Positions 18,743-26,661 of a DNA stretch of 64,000 nt are shown here, piece by piece (positions within the stretch are counted from its first letter, which is position 1; every line of letters begins with the position of its first letter). The notes under the pieces were generated by a model, which was not told the origin of the DNA, searched no databases, and was given only the letters and a program-made list of their open reading frames with translations. This DNA is from Pseudacidovorax sp. NFM-22 (GTDB lineage Bacteria; Pseudomonadota; Gammaproteobacteria; Burkholderiales; Burkholderiaceae_C). The position numbers were made by a program, and so were the translations under genes. The DNA is taken from assembly GCF_021401245.1 (NCBI RefSeq), contig NZ_JACBFY010000001.1:992001-1056000 (forward strand), given 5' to 3'.

Positions 18743-19177
18743 ATGGCCCACATCGTCTTCTACGAGAAGCCCGGCTGCGGCGGCAACGCGCGGCAGAAGG
18801 CACTGCTGCGCGGCGCCCGCCACACGCTGGAGACCCGCGACCTGCTCGCCTGGCCCTGGACGGCCGCCGCGCTGCTGGACTTCCTGTCGCCGCTGCCGGT
18901 GGCACAGTGGTTCAACCGCGCGGCGCCGCGCGTCAAGTCGGGCGAGGTGGTGCCCGAGCAGCTGGACGCCGAGGCCGCCCTGGCCCTGCTGCTGGCCGAA
19001 CCGCTGCTCATCCGCCGCCCGCTGATGCAGTGGGGCGACAGCCGCCTGGTGGGCTTCGACACGCAGCAGGTGCACGACTGGGTGGGCCTGGGCCCCAACG
19101 CCCCGGCACCCACGGCGCTGGAAGGCTGCGCCGCCGCGCCCCATGCCGCGGGGGGCTGCCGCGCCCCAACGTCCTGA
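18743..19177 (+). CDS. nifO: ArsC-family nitrogenase-associated protein (NifO type)
   Basis: A 144-residue protein starting MAHIVFYEKPGCGGNARQKA. This matches the thioredoxin-fold ArsC/Spx-like nitrogenase-associated family, with the PGC-X2-N motif, RDLLAWPWT and LLIRRPLMQWGDSRLVGFD. NifO has been linked to molybdenum partition between nitrogenase and nitrate assimilation in Azotobacter. ATG at 18743 is chosen over a GTG at 18728 because family members start directly with the beta strand. The C-terminus has several extra Cys residues. Confidence 0.78.
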   Translation: MAHIVFYEKPGCGGNARQKALLRGARHTLETRDLLAWPWTAAALLDFLSPLPVAQWFNRAAPRVKSGEVVPEQLDAEAALALLLAEPLLIRRPLMQWGDSRLVGFDTQQVHDWVGLGPNAPAPTALEGCAAAPHAAGGCRAPTS

Positions 19178-19206
19178 GATCCCTTTCCCGCCACCTGGAG
19201 CGCCCC

Positions 19207-19452
19207 ATGCCCCTCTACGACTACCACTGCAGCGTCTGCGGCCACGGCTTCGAGGCGCTGGTGCGGGCCGGTGCCACGCCACCGGCCTGCCCCGCCTGCG
19301 GCAGCACCGCCGTGGACAAGGCCCTCTCGCGCATCGCGCCCGCCGGCAGGATCGAAGCCATCCGCATGTCCAACCGGCGTGCGGCGGCCGCGGCCGGCCA
19401 CCTGAGCCACTTCAGCCCGGCCGAACGCAAGAAGCTGTTGAAGCAGCGCTGA
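19207..19452 (+). CDS. FmdB-type zinc ribbon protein
   Basis: An 81-residue protein. MPLYDYHCSVCGHGFEALV is followed by PPACPACGSTAVDKALSRI, so there are two CxxC pairs forming a zinc ribbon. This is the FmdB regulatory family. A basic C-terminal tail (AERKKLLKQR) could bind nucleic acid. It is the last gene of the plus-strand accessory operon and converges on the 19524 gene. Confidence 0.85.
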   Translation: MPLYDYHCSVCGHGFEALVRAGATPPACPACGSTAVDKALSRIAPAGRIEAIRMSNRRAAAAAGHLSHFSPAERKKLLKQR

Positions 19453-19523
19453 GCGCCCGACCCGTCACGCCCTGTCGTCCAGCCGTCGCAGTCCACTGCG
19501 CAGCGACACGGGGCGCTGGCCCT

Positions 19524-19898
19524 TCAGGGCACCATCTGGAACAGCTCGGGCTGCCCTTGCCGGTACACGCGCAGCCACAGCAGCGTGGCCGGCAGCACGG
19601 CCTCGCAGCCGAAGGCCAGCGCCTCGTCCAGCGCGGGGCCGGGCGGCAGCGCCAGGCGCTGTGCCAGCGATTGCCAGCCGTCCCAGTCCAGCTCGGGCAT
19701 GCGGGCGCGTACGCCGGGCGGCAGCGCGGCCAGGGTCGCCGCCATCCGCGCCAGCAGGCGCAACACCTCCTGCCGGGTGAGGCGTGAGCGCAGCAGCTCC
19801 TCGCGGGTCAGGCCCTCGATGAGCGTGGCGACGTCGGTGCCCGCCTGCTCCACGATGCCCAGCAGGGCACCGATCTCGATGCTGCCGAAGGCCGTCAT
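19524..19898 (-). CDS. small helical protein, HepT/DUF86-like, paralogue of 8432-8794
   Basis: A 124-residue helical protein starting MTAFGSIEIGALLGIVEQAG. The order LPPGVRARMPELDWDGWQSL, then EAVLPATLLWLRVYRQGQP, parallels the protein at 8432-8794 (LPAALQARLAWVDWRSW, ALLPATVHLIEQLRRQEP). The R-X4-6-H motif of HepT RNases is absent. The start overlaps the stop of the amine oxidase gene (ATGA), so it is translationally coupled and is the terminal gene of the nifB operon. Function unknown. Confidence 0.5.
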   Translation of the reverse strand: MTAFGSIEIGALLGIVEQAGTDVATLIEGLTREELLRSRLTRQEVLRLLARMAATLAALPPGVRARMPELDWDGWQSLAQRLALPPGPALDEALAFGCEAVLPATLLWLRVYRQGQPELFQMVP

Positions 19899-21571
19899 GC
19901 CGCCGGCTCCCGCGCCGCTTCGGCCGCCACGCACAGGCGCGCGTTGAGCTCCAGCGCGAAGGCCTGCCAGGCCGCGGCCAGGGCACGGGCGATGGCGCGC
20001 CGGTCCTCGGCGTCGGGCTGGTGTTCGTGCGGCAGCTTGGACAGCGCGCAGGAGCGCGCGTTGAAAGCCAGCGCCTCGTCCACCAGCGACTGGCTCCAGC
20101 CCGCAAAGGCCGACAGCAGCGCCGGCGTGAGCGGATGACGGCCCTGCACCGGCGCGCCGGCCTCGGCCGCCGGCGCCGGCAGCAGCGCATCCAGATGGCC
20201 CAGAGCCTCGGCGTAGCACTGCTCGGCGGCGGCGCGCAGCGCACGGGCGCTCAGGCCGCCCTGCGCGTCCGCGCCTGCCGCCGTGCCCGACAGCATCCGC
20301 ACCAGATGGCGCTGGTAGCGCTCCGGCCCCTGGGCGCGCAGGCCCTGCACGGCCTGCCGGAAGGCCGCCACGGCGGTGGCCGCGTCCGCGGGCGTGGAAG
20401 GGCGGGCGTCCGCCGGACGCAGCAGCAGCTGCGACGCGACGCGCTCGGCGCTGTCCAGCGCGCCTTCCATGTGGCCGGCGCCGTGCAGGGCGGTCTCGGT
20501 GCCGGCAAAGAACAGCCGGCCGCCCCACCAGGGCTGGCGCAGGCGGGCATCAGCGCGAGGCGGTTCGGCGGGGCCGGCAAGGTCGGCCTGCGCGCAGGTC
20601 CAGGGCTCTTCGGCCCAGTCCTGCAGGTGCAGTTCACCCTCCTGCGCGTCCACGCCATAGAGCTGGCCCAACTGGCTGTGGATGAGCAGCGGCAGGCCAC
20701 GGCGGAAGTGCTGGCGCTGCTGGGCGTCCAGCGCCACGAAGCCGCCCAGCGCGCCGTGCGGCGCGGTGCCGGCGTCGAACACCTCGCCCAGCACGGCCTG
20801 CGGATGGCGCACGAAGGCGTTGCCGGAATGGCCCGCCGCGCGCCAGAAGGGCCGGCCGAAGGCACTGGCCGCCTTGGCCTGCGCGGCCATCCAGGTGGGC
20901 ACGGCGGCCAGGGCCTCCGCCAGCGGCGGCGGCAGCGCCGGCACGAAGCGGATGCGCTCGGCGACCAGCCGCGGCGGCAGGGCCAGCACCAGCTGCGCGA
21001 CGTGCAGGCGCTGGCCGTCGGCCAGGTGCAGCAGCACGCCGCCACCGTCGGCCCGGTGCACTTCGCAGACCGCGGCCTTCAGGCACAGGGCCTGCGGCGG
21101 CAGGGCGTCGGCCAGCGCCTGCGCCAGCCGTGCGCTGCCGCCCTCGATGCGGCGCGCGCCCTGGTGCACCTGGCCCGGGGCGGCGTCGTGTCGTTCGGGG
21201 GCGCGATCGGGGTCGTCGAGCCAGAGCGCATCGCCGGGGTCGTGCTGGGGCACGCTGGCCAGGCCCAGTTCGGCCAGCAGTGCAGCGACACCGGGCTCGG
21301 TGGCGGGCCAGAACCAGGCGGCGCCCAGGTCCAGCGGCTGGTCGGTGGCGGCGCTGAAACGCGTGAGCAGCCGGCCGCCGATGCGCTCGCGCGCCTCCAG
21401 CACGCGCACCTGGCGGCCGGCCAGGTGCAGGCGACGCGCCAGCGCCAGTCCGGCCAGTCCGGCGCCGACGATGGCCACGTCGCATACAAGGGACTCGGCC
21501 TCATCGGCCGCAGGCCCGGGCGTCCCGCCGGAAGGCAGGTGCCGCGCGTCGGAAGTGCCGACCATGTTCAT
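19895..21571 (-). CDS. FAD-dependent amine-oxidase-like protein with helical extension
   Basis: 558 residues. A Rossmann FAD site is seen as VAIVGAGLAGLALARRL, then VLEARERIGGRLLT, and LDLGAAWFWP. The C-terminal FAD motif GRLFFAGTETALHGAGHMEG is the hallmark of the flavin monoamine oxidase family. The last 170 residues are an Ala-rich helical region not part of the enzyme core. The substrate is unknown. It follows the 2Fe-2S ferredoxin gene, which might serve as its electron partner, and overlaps the next gene by 4 bp. Confidence 0.72.
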   Translation of the reverse strand: MNMVGTSDARHLPSGGTPGPAADEAESLVCDVAIVGAGLAGLALARRLHLAGRQVRVLEARERIGGRLLTRFSAATDQPLDLGAAWFWPATEPGVAALLAELGLASVPQHDPGDALWLDDPDRAPERHDAAPGQVHQGARRIEGGSARLAQALADALPPQALCLKAAVCEVHRADGGGVLLHLADGQRLHVAQLVLALPPRLVAERIRFVPALPPPLAEALAAVPTWMAAQAKAASAFGRPFWRAAGHSGNAFVRHPQAVLGEVFDAGTAPHGALGGFVALDAQQRQHFRRGLPLLIHSQLGQLYGVDAQEGELHLQDWAEEPWTCAQADLAGPAEPPRADARLRQPWWGGRLFFAGTETALHGAGHMEGALDSAERVASQLLLRPADARPSTPADAATAVAAFRQAVQGLRAQGPERYQRHLVRMLSGTAAGADAQGGLSARALRAAAEQCYAEALGHLDALLPAPAAEAGAPVQGRHPLTPALLSAFAGWSQSLVDEALAFNARSCALSKLPHEHQPDAEDRRAIARALAAAWQAFALELNARLCVAAEAAREPAA

Positions 21572-21625
21572 GGCGCCCGGGTGCCTGGGGCGGTCACAAG
21601 GCGTGAATGGATCCGGCGCGGCTCG

Positions 21626-21943
21626 TCAGACGAAGCTGAGCACTTCGACCGTCACCGGCTGGTCGCCCAGCACGGCGCGGCAGGCCAGGCGCGACTTGGC
21701 GCCCACGCCGACGATGGCGTCCAGGCGCTCGTTCTCCTCGCGCGTGGTCTTCGACAGGCTCTTGCGGCCTTCGAGCACGAAGAGGTGGCAGGCGTCGCTG
21801 CACTTGGCGCCCCCGTCGCATTCGTGCGCGAGCACGCCGGCGCGGCGCAGGGCCTCCAGCAGCGTGATGCCGGACTCGGCGTCGAAGGTCTTGCCGCTGG
21901 GCATGACGGTGAGGGGAACGGTGGTGGTGACGGTGTCGCTCAT
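21626..21943 (-). CDS. [2Fe-2S] ferredoxin with altered cysteine spacing
   Basis: A 105-residue protein, MSDTVTTTVPLTVMPSGKTF onward. Cysteines are in ECDGGAKCSDACHLF and LACRAVLGD, giving C-X5-C-X3-C...C. Adrenodoxin/Isc-type ferredoxins have C-X5-C-X2-C, so one residue is inserted in the loop. The fold and the fourth cysteine agree with a [2Fe-2S] ferredoxin. It lies between the SIR2-like and amine-oxidase genes of the nifB operon. Confidence 0.78.
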   Translation of the reverse strand: MSDTVTTTVPLTVMPSGKTFDAESGITLLEALRRAGVLAHECDGGAKCSDACHLFVLEGRKSLSKTTREENERLDAIVGVGAKSRLACRAVLGDQPVTVEVLSFV

Positions 21944-22001
21944 GGCGGGGTCTCGTGGTGGTGGTGGTGAAAAGGGAATGGCGGCAGCATCAGGCTCAGA
22001 C

Positions 22002-22856
22002 TCAGGCCGCCAGCGCGGCCGGCGCCAGGGCCTGCACCAGCGCATCGGCGAAGTCCGGCAAGGGCATGGCGATGCGCTCGATGCCCTGCTCTTCCAGGAA
22101 GCGCGCCTCCATGCGCGTGGGCGGCTCCGGCAGCACGGCCCAGTGCCGGTCGCTGGAGCGCTTCATGATCTGCCGCGCGAAGCTGCGCGTGAGCTGGTCG
22201 TCGAAGCGGCAGCCGACGAACAGGAAGCCGCGCCCCGCACGCTGCTGCTGCACGAGGGCAGGGATGGGCGTCTGGATGTCGATCTCGGTCAGCACCTCGA
22301 CGTAGTCGCTGTCCGAGACCAGGTAGTTGCTGGCCGGCCTGCGGTTGCCGATGGGCTGGTAGAGCACGCGACCGGGCTCGGCCGGCAGCTCGGCCAGGCG
22401 CTCGCCGTCGTCGGCGTAGACACACGTCCAGTGGCCGAAATGTTCGGACTGCGACAGGCCCTGGATGCGCACCCAGCCGCCCTCGGGCCGGGCCATGGCC
22501 AGGGCACGGCCGAAGGTGTCGTCGTACCAGGTGTCGATCCACAGCGGTGCGCCGCTGGCGGCCAGCGCCGCATGCAGGGCCGAGGGCTGCGGCGTCGTCG
22601 CGAAGGCCTCGTCCATGAGCGACACCACCGACTTGCGGTGCTTGAAGTTCTCGATGAACTGCGCCGCCTGCGTGAGACGCTTGCGGATCTTGTGCGGCAC
22701 GCTGACCTTGGCGGTCATGATCTCGGCCAGGGCCAGCGGCGTGGCAGGCACCTTGGCGTCGGGGCACAGGGCCAGCAGGCCGGGGCCCATGTAGGGGATG
22801 AGCGCACCGGCATCGAGCCGGCGGGCAAGGTCGTGGATCAGGGCGTCGTCGTTCAT
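22002..22856 (-). CDS. SIR2-like domain protein
   Basis: A 284-residue protein starting MNDDALIHDLARRLDAGALI. Features of the SIR2_2-like fold are IPYMGPGLLALCP at the N-terminus, replacing the usual GAGAS loop, and FLFVGCRFDDQLTRSFA near the C-terminus. SIR2-like domains often bind NAD and occur in defence proteins. Here the gene is inside a nif operon and the NAD loop is altered, so a structural or regulatory role is as likely. It lies 62 bp upstream of the ferredoxin start. Confidence 0.6.
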   Translation of the reverse strand: MNDDALIHDLARRLDAGALIPYMGPGLLALCPDAKVPATPLALAEIMTAKVSVPHKIRKRLTQAAQFIENFKHRKSVVSLMDEAFATTPQPSALHAALAASGAPLWIDTWYDDTFGRALAMARPEGGWVRIQGLSQSEHFGHWTCVYADDGERLAELPAEPGRVLYQPIGNRRPASNYLVSDSDYVEVLTEIDIQTPIPALVQQQRAGRGFLFVGCRFDDQLTRSFARQIMKRSSDRHWAVLPEPPTRMEARFLEEQGIERIAMPLPDFADALVQALAPAALAA

Positions 22857-22905
22857 GGCGTGGGCGGTGGCAGCGGGGTGGATGGAAGGCCCGGGCGGGC
22901 CGGGT

Positions 22906-24069
22906 TCAGAGATAGATCGCCGCCCCCGCGCCCACGTTGGTGGCGGTGTCCTTGAGCGTCTTGACGATGTACTTGATCTGGTCCGCGTCCAGCTGCGTGT
23001 GGAAGGGCAGCGCCAGCGCACGGTCGCCGATGCGGTCGGTGTCGGGCAGCACGCCGCGCTTGCGGCCGATGGCATCGCCCGCGTTCATGTAGAAGAACTG
23101 CTGGTGCAGCGGATGGCTGTAGGCGGCGGTTTCGATGCCGCAGGCCGCCAGGTCCTCGATCATCTGGGTGCGGGCACTGGCGGTGAAGCGCTTGCCCAGG
23201 TGCACCACGTAGAGCATCCAGTGCACCTCGTCCACGTCCTCGCCCAGGTAGGGCGGCTTGATGCCCTCGAAGCTCTGCATCTGCGCGTGGTACCAGGCCT
23301 CCACCTGCTTGCGCACGGCCAGGCGGTCGTCCAGGCCCGCCAGTTGCGCCAGGCCCAGCGCGGCCGTGAGTTCGCTCATGCCGGCCTGCAGCGGCACGCG
23401 CGCGCCCACCGACACCGAGCCCCGGTCGGACAGCCGGCGCTGGCGCAGGTAGCGCAGCTCGTGCGCGAGGCGCTCGTCGTCGGTGACCAGCATGGCGCCC
23501 TCGCCCGTGCACAGGGCCGAGGGCGCGGAGAAGTCGAACACCGCCACATCGCCGAAGCTGCCCACCGTCTGGCCGCGGTAGCGCGAGCCCAGGGCCTCGG
23601 TGCTGTCCTCGATCAGGGCGATGCCGTGCGCCGTCGCCAGCGCGCGCAGCGGTCCCCAGGCCGCCGGATGCCCGTTGGTGTTGCCGGCCAGCAGCGCGCG
23701 GGTCTTGGGGCCGATGCGCGCCGCCGCCTTCTCGGCGCTCAGGCAGCCGCTCCAGTAGTCGATGTCGGCGAAGACGGGCGTGGCCCCGGCCAGCGTGATG
23801 GCCTGCGCGATCTGGTGCCAGGTGTGGGCGGCGCACACCACCTCGTCGCCGGGACCGATGCCGTGCGCGCGCAGCACCATCCACAGCCCCAGCGTGCCGC
23901 TGGCCACGCCCACCGCGTGGCTGCGGCCGGCCCAGCCGGCAAAGGCCTGCTCGAAGGAGGCGAGCATGGGGCCGTCGCCCCACCGGGCGGCCTCCAGCAC
24001 CGCGTGGACCAGCTCGATCTCGCGCGGGCCGCAGTCGGGTTCGGCCAGGCCGATGGCGTCGATGTCCAT
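22906..24069 (-). CDS. DegT/DnrJ/EryC1-like protein lacking the PLP lysine
   Basis: A 387-residue fold-type-I aminotransferase homologue (SHAVGVASGTLGLWMVLRA, GDEVVCAAHTWHQIAQA, LIEDSTEALGSRYRG). In active members the Schiff-base lysine lies in an FSFxxTKxxTTGEGG segment. Here the segment reads FDFSAPSALCTGEGAM, with serine at that place, so PLP chemistry of the usual kind is not expected. In the nifB operon between the 24088 gene and the SIR2-like gene, it may be a binding protein. The substrate is not predictable. Confidence 0.75.
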   Translation of the reverse strand: MDIDAIGLAEPDCGPREIELVHAVLEAARWGDGPMLASFEQAFAGWAGRSHAVGVASGTLGLWMVLRAHGIGPGDEVVCAAHTWHQIAQAITLAGATPVFADIDYWSGCLSAEKAAARIGPKTRALLAGNTNGHPAAWGPLRALATAHGIALIEDSTEALGSRYRGQTVGSFGDVAVFDFSAPSALCTGEGAMLVTDDERLAHELRYLRQRRLSDRGSVSVGARVPLQAGMSELTAALGLAQLAGLDDRLAVRKQVEAWYHAQMQSFEGIKPPYLGEDVDEVHWMLYVVHLGKRFTASARTQMIEDLAACGIETAAYSHPLHQQFFYMNAGDAIGRKRGVLPDTDRIGDRALALPFHTQLDADQIKYIVKTLKDTATNVGAGAAIYL

Positions 24070-24087
24070 GGAGGGCTCCTGCGAGGT

Positions 24088-24348
24088 TCAGCTTTGCGTG
24101 AGGATCAGCACCGTGGCCTCTTCGGGCCGGGCGGTGACATGCCAGCAGTGGCCCTGGCTGGCCGCCAGGTAGACGTTGCGCGCGCCCAGCTGCAGGGCGG
24201 GCGTCTCGCCGCGCATGTCCAGCGCGTCGACCACGATGGCGCGCACCTCCGGGTGGCGGGCGCGCCAGAGCGCGGCGGCGTCGCGCACGGTGGGCGCGGC
24301 GCCCACCAGCTCACAGGCCGTGCGCAGTTGTTCGCTGGTGAGGGCCAT
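24088..24348 (-). CDS. small hypothetical nif-operon protein (DUF6129-like, tentative)
   Basis: An 86-residue protein, MALTSEQLRTACELVGAAPT onward, with a helical N-half and a beta-rich C-half containing LGARNVYLAASQGHCWHVTA. It resembles small proteins I recall next to nifT in other diazotrophs and annotated as DUF6129, but I cannot confirm this. It is 7 bp after the nifT stop and 18 bp before the DegT-like start. Role unknown. Confidence 0.55.
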   Translation of the reverse strand: MALTSEQLRTACELVGAAPTVRDAAALWRARHPEVRAIVVDALDMRGETPALQLGARNVYLAASQGHCWHVTARPEEATVLILTQS

Positions 24349-24355
24349 GGCCGCC

Positions 24356-24571
24356 TCACTCCGCCGCGGCGATGCGCCGGGCCTCCACCGTCACCGGCAG
24401 CGTGGTGCCCTCGGGCATGGCGGGCAGGTCCAGCTGCCAGCCGTTGCCCAGCGTGACCAGGCCGCCCCACATGCCGGGCTGCACCATCGACACGATGGGT
24501 TCTTCCAGATCCTTCTTGGGGACATAGGCCGAGAGCAGGCCCTTGCTGTCTTTGCGGATCATGACTTTCAT
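24356..24571 (-). CDS. nifT: NifT/FixU protein
   Basis: A 71-residue protein, MKVMIRKDSKGLLSAYVPKK onward, with VNPG-like loop QPGMWGGLVTLGNGWQL. It matches NifT/FixU over its whole length. The function is unknown and knock-outs in other species are mild. It is separated from the upstream nifS paralogue by a 162-bp palindromic repeat. Confidence 0.93.
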   Translation of the reverse strand: MKVMIRKDSKGLLSAYVPKKDLEEPIVSMVQPGMWGGLVTLGNGWQLDLPAMPEGTTLPVTVEARRIAAAE

Positions 24572-24606
24572 TGCGGTGCTTTCTCGGTGGATGCAGGAAT
24601 GGGTTC

Positions 24607-24768
24607 AGAGGCTGAGCGTTTTTTTGGCCGTGCCCGAAAGGCGCGTCAAAACGCCCCGGATCGAGGCGCAAAGCGCAGCCATAGCTCGGGCTATGGCGAG
24701 CATTTGCAACGACGAGCCGGGGTGTTTTGGCGTGCAAGGCGGGCATGGACAAAAGACTCTCAGCCTCT
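24607..24768. repeat. 162-bp imperfect palindrome between nifS paralogue and nifT
   Basis: The ends are AGAGGCTGAG (24607-24616) and CTCAGCCTCT (24759-24768). Inside, CAAAACGCCCCGG is mirrored by CCGGGGTGTTTTGGCG, and the centre is the hairpin CCATAGC-TCG-GGCTATGG. The palindrome reaches the stop codon of the nifS paralogue. It resembles an intergenic palindromic mobile element and could attenuate transcription into nifT. Confidence 0.7.
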
Positions 24769-25922
24769 TAGGCCGGGGCCTCTTCGAGCAGGGGCCGCAG
24801 CAGGCGCGGCAGGCCGGCCAGCAATGCGTGGACGTCGGGCGTCTGGCTGCCCTGGCCCAGCGACAGGCGCACTGCCGCCAGCGCCTCTTCCGCCGGCACG
24901 CCCATGGCGCGCAGCACATGCGAGGGCTCGCTGCCGCCGGAGGAGCAGGCAGCGCCCGAAGACGCGGCAATGCCCAGGCGCTCCAGCCGCTGCAGCAGCA
25001 CCTCGGCCGACAGGCGACCCACGCGCAGGTAGCTGGTGCCGGGCAGGCGCGGCAGGCCGCGGCCCCACACATGCACGGCGCCGGGCAGCGCCGCCATCAG
25101 GCCGGCCTCCAGCGTGTCGCGCAGGCTGGCCTGGCGCGCGGCCTCGGCCTGCATGGCCGCGGCATCGCCCAGGCGCTCCAGCGCTGCGGCCAGGCCGACG
25201 ATGCCGGGCAGGTTCTCGGTGCCGCCGCGGCGGCCGCGCTCCTGGCTGCCCAGGGTCTGGGGCGCGAGCGGGGCGCCCTGGCGCAGCAGCAGCGCGCCCA
25301 CGCCCTTCGGCCCGTGGAACTTGTGGGCGGAGAAGGAGACGGCGTCGGCGCCGCAGGCATCGAAGGCGAAGGGCAGCTTGCCGACGAACTGGGTGGCATC
25401 CACATGCAGCCGCGCGCCCGCGGCGCCGGCCAGCGCCGCCACCTCGGCCACGGGCATGAGCAGGCCGGTCTCGTTGTTGGCGGCCATCAGCGACACCAGG
25501 GCCACGTCGGGCCCGATGCGTTCGGCGGCGGCCTGCAGGTCGAGGCGGCCGTCGGGCCGCACAGGCAGCAGCTCGACCGGCACGCCGGCCTCGGCCAGGG
25601 CCCGGGCCAGTCGCAGATGGCCGGCATGCTCGACGGCGCTGAACAGCACCCGCGTGCGCCCGGCGGGCGCCGCGGCCAGCAGGCCGCGCACGGCCAGGTG
25701 GTTGGCCTCGGTGGCGCAGCTGGTGAAGATCACCTCGGCCGGCTTGCAGCGCAGCACCCGCGCCACCGTGCCCCGGGCGGCGGCCAGCGCACGCCGCGCG
25801 TCCTGCCCCGGCGCATGCTGCGACGAGGCATTGGCCCAGAGCCGCTCGTACACCGGCCACATGGCGGACAGCACCTCGGGGGCGGGCGCGGTGGTGGCGT
25901 TGTGGTCCAGATAAATCGTCAT
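24768..25922 (-). CDS. nifS: NifS-like cysteine desulfurase (second copy)
   Basis: A 384-residue PLP enzyme starting MTIYLDHNATTAPAPEVLSA. The PLP lysine is Lys201 (SAHKFHGPKG) and the catalytic cysteine is Cys326 (SSGAACSSGGSEPS). It supplies persulfide sulfur for Fe-S clusters. It is clearly diverged from the second desulfurase at 34190-35434, so the island has two. It overlaps the preceding gene by 4 bp. Confidence 0.9.
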   Translation of the reverse strand: MTIYLDHNATTAPAPEVLSAMWPVYERLWANASSQHAPGQDARRALAAARGTVARVLRCKPAEVIFTSCATEANHLAVRGLLAAAPAGRTRVLFSAVEHAGHLRLARALAEAGVPVELLPVRPDGRLDLQAAAERIGPDVALVSLMAANNETGLLMPVAEVAALAGAAGARLHVDATQFVGKLPFAFDACGADAVSFSAHKFHGPKGVGALLLRQGAPLAPQTLGSQERGRRGGTENLPGIVGLAAALERLGDAAAMQAEAARQASLRDTLEAGLMAALPGAVHVWGRGLPRLPGTSYLRVGRLSAEVLLQRLERLGIAASSGAACSSGGSEPSHVLRAMGVPAEEALAAVRLSLGQGSQTPDVHALLAGLPRLLRPLLEEAPA

Positions 25923-26323
25923 GGCCAGTACACCCGCTCGGTGTCCGCGCACAGCTGCGCCAGCAGTTCCGGCAGCGGCGCAGCGGGGCCCGGCTCGGCC
26001 CAGCGGCCGGCGGCATGGTCGCGGGCCTGCAGCTGCCACAGGGGCTGGCCGCCCTGCAGACAGGGCTGGCCGCCGGCATCGGTCATGGGTTGCAGGCGCG
26101 CGATGTCGATGACGCCGCCCTCCGCGTCCACGTTGCGCGAGCAGCACGGGCTTTCGATGCGGTAGCCCGCGCCATCGCCCAGCACGCGCGGGCGCACGTA
26201 GCGGTAGCGGGCCCGCTCGCGCAGCGCATGCGCGATGCGGTGCCGCAGGAAGTCGGCCACCCAGCCGCTGGAGGGTGCGGACGTGTCGGCCATGGACAGG
26301 CGCCGGGCCATGTGTGCGCTCAT
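25919..26323 (-). CDS. hypothetical protein, DUF3024-like (tentative)
   Basis: A 134-residue protein starting MSAHMARRLSMADTSAPSSG. The centre, RYVRPRVLGDGAGYRIESPC, then WQLQARDHAAGRWAE, looks like a small beta-barrel of the DUF3024 kind, which is uncertain. There is one CC pair (SPCCSRNVD). ATG/stop overlaps on both sides couple it to nifZ and the nifS paralogue, so a role in sulfur or cluster supply is plausible. Confidence 0.55.
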   Translation of the reverse strand: MSAHMARRLSMADTSAPSSGWVADFLRHRIAHALRERARYRYVRPRVLGDGAGYRIESPCCSRNVDAEGGVIDIARLQPMTDAGGQPCLQGGQPLWQLQARDHAAGRWAEPGPAAPLPELLAQLCADTERVYWP

Positions 26324-26661
26324 GGCTGCGGCAGCGCGCCGGCCGGCGGCGCTTCGTGGGCAGAGGGGCCGTCGTCCTCAGGCAGCAGGCCGGCCGGCGC
26401 CGGCGCGATTTCCTCCTCGAAGCAACCGACCACGCGGCGGCCGAATTCGACGAGGTAGATGGGCTCGTTGGTCTCGGTGGAATGGCCGATGTTGACGATC
26501 TCGCCCACGGCGCCTTGCGGCGCGAGCACGGCGCCTTCGCCCAGCTCGGGATGACTGCCATCGTTGATCAGGTCGTCCAGCGCCACCACGCGCAGGCCCC
26601 AGCCGTATTCGGGCGCGCGGGGCTCGGCAAAGGCGGCGACGTCGGCGGGCAGCGTGTTCAT
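26320..26661 (-). CDS. NifZ-domain protein, second copy
   Basis: A 113-residue protein, MNTLPADVAAFAEPRAPEYG onward. The core YGWGLRVVALDDLINDGSHP, GAVGEIVNIG and IYLVEFGRRVVGCFEEEI is a single NifZ-type SH3-like domain. It lies directly after the longer NifZ (4-bp overlap) and is more diverged. NifZ assists P-cluster formation on NifDK; this one may act at a second step. Confidence 0.72.
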   Translation of the reverse strand: MNTLPADVAAFAEPRAPEYGWGLRVVALDDLINDGSHPELGEGAVLAPQGAVGEIVNIGHSTETNEPIYLVEFGRRVVGCFEEEIAPAPAGLLPEDDGPSAHEAPPAGALPQP

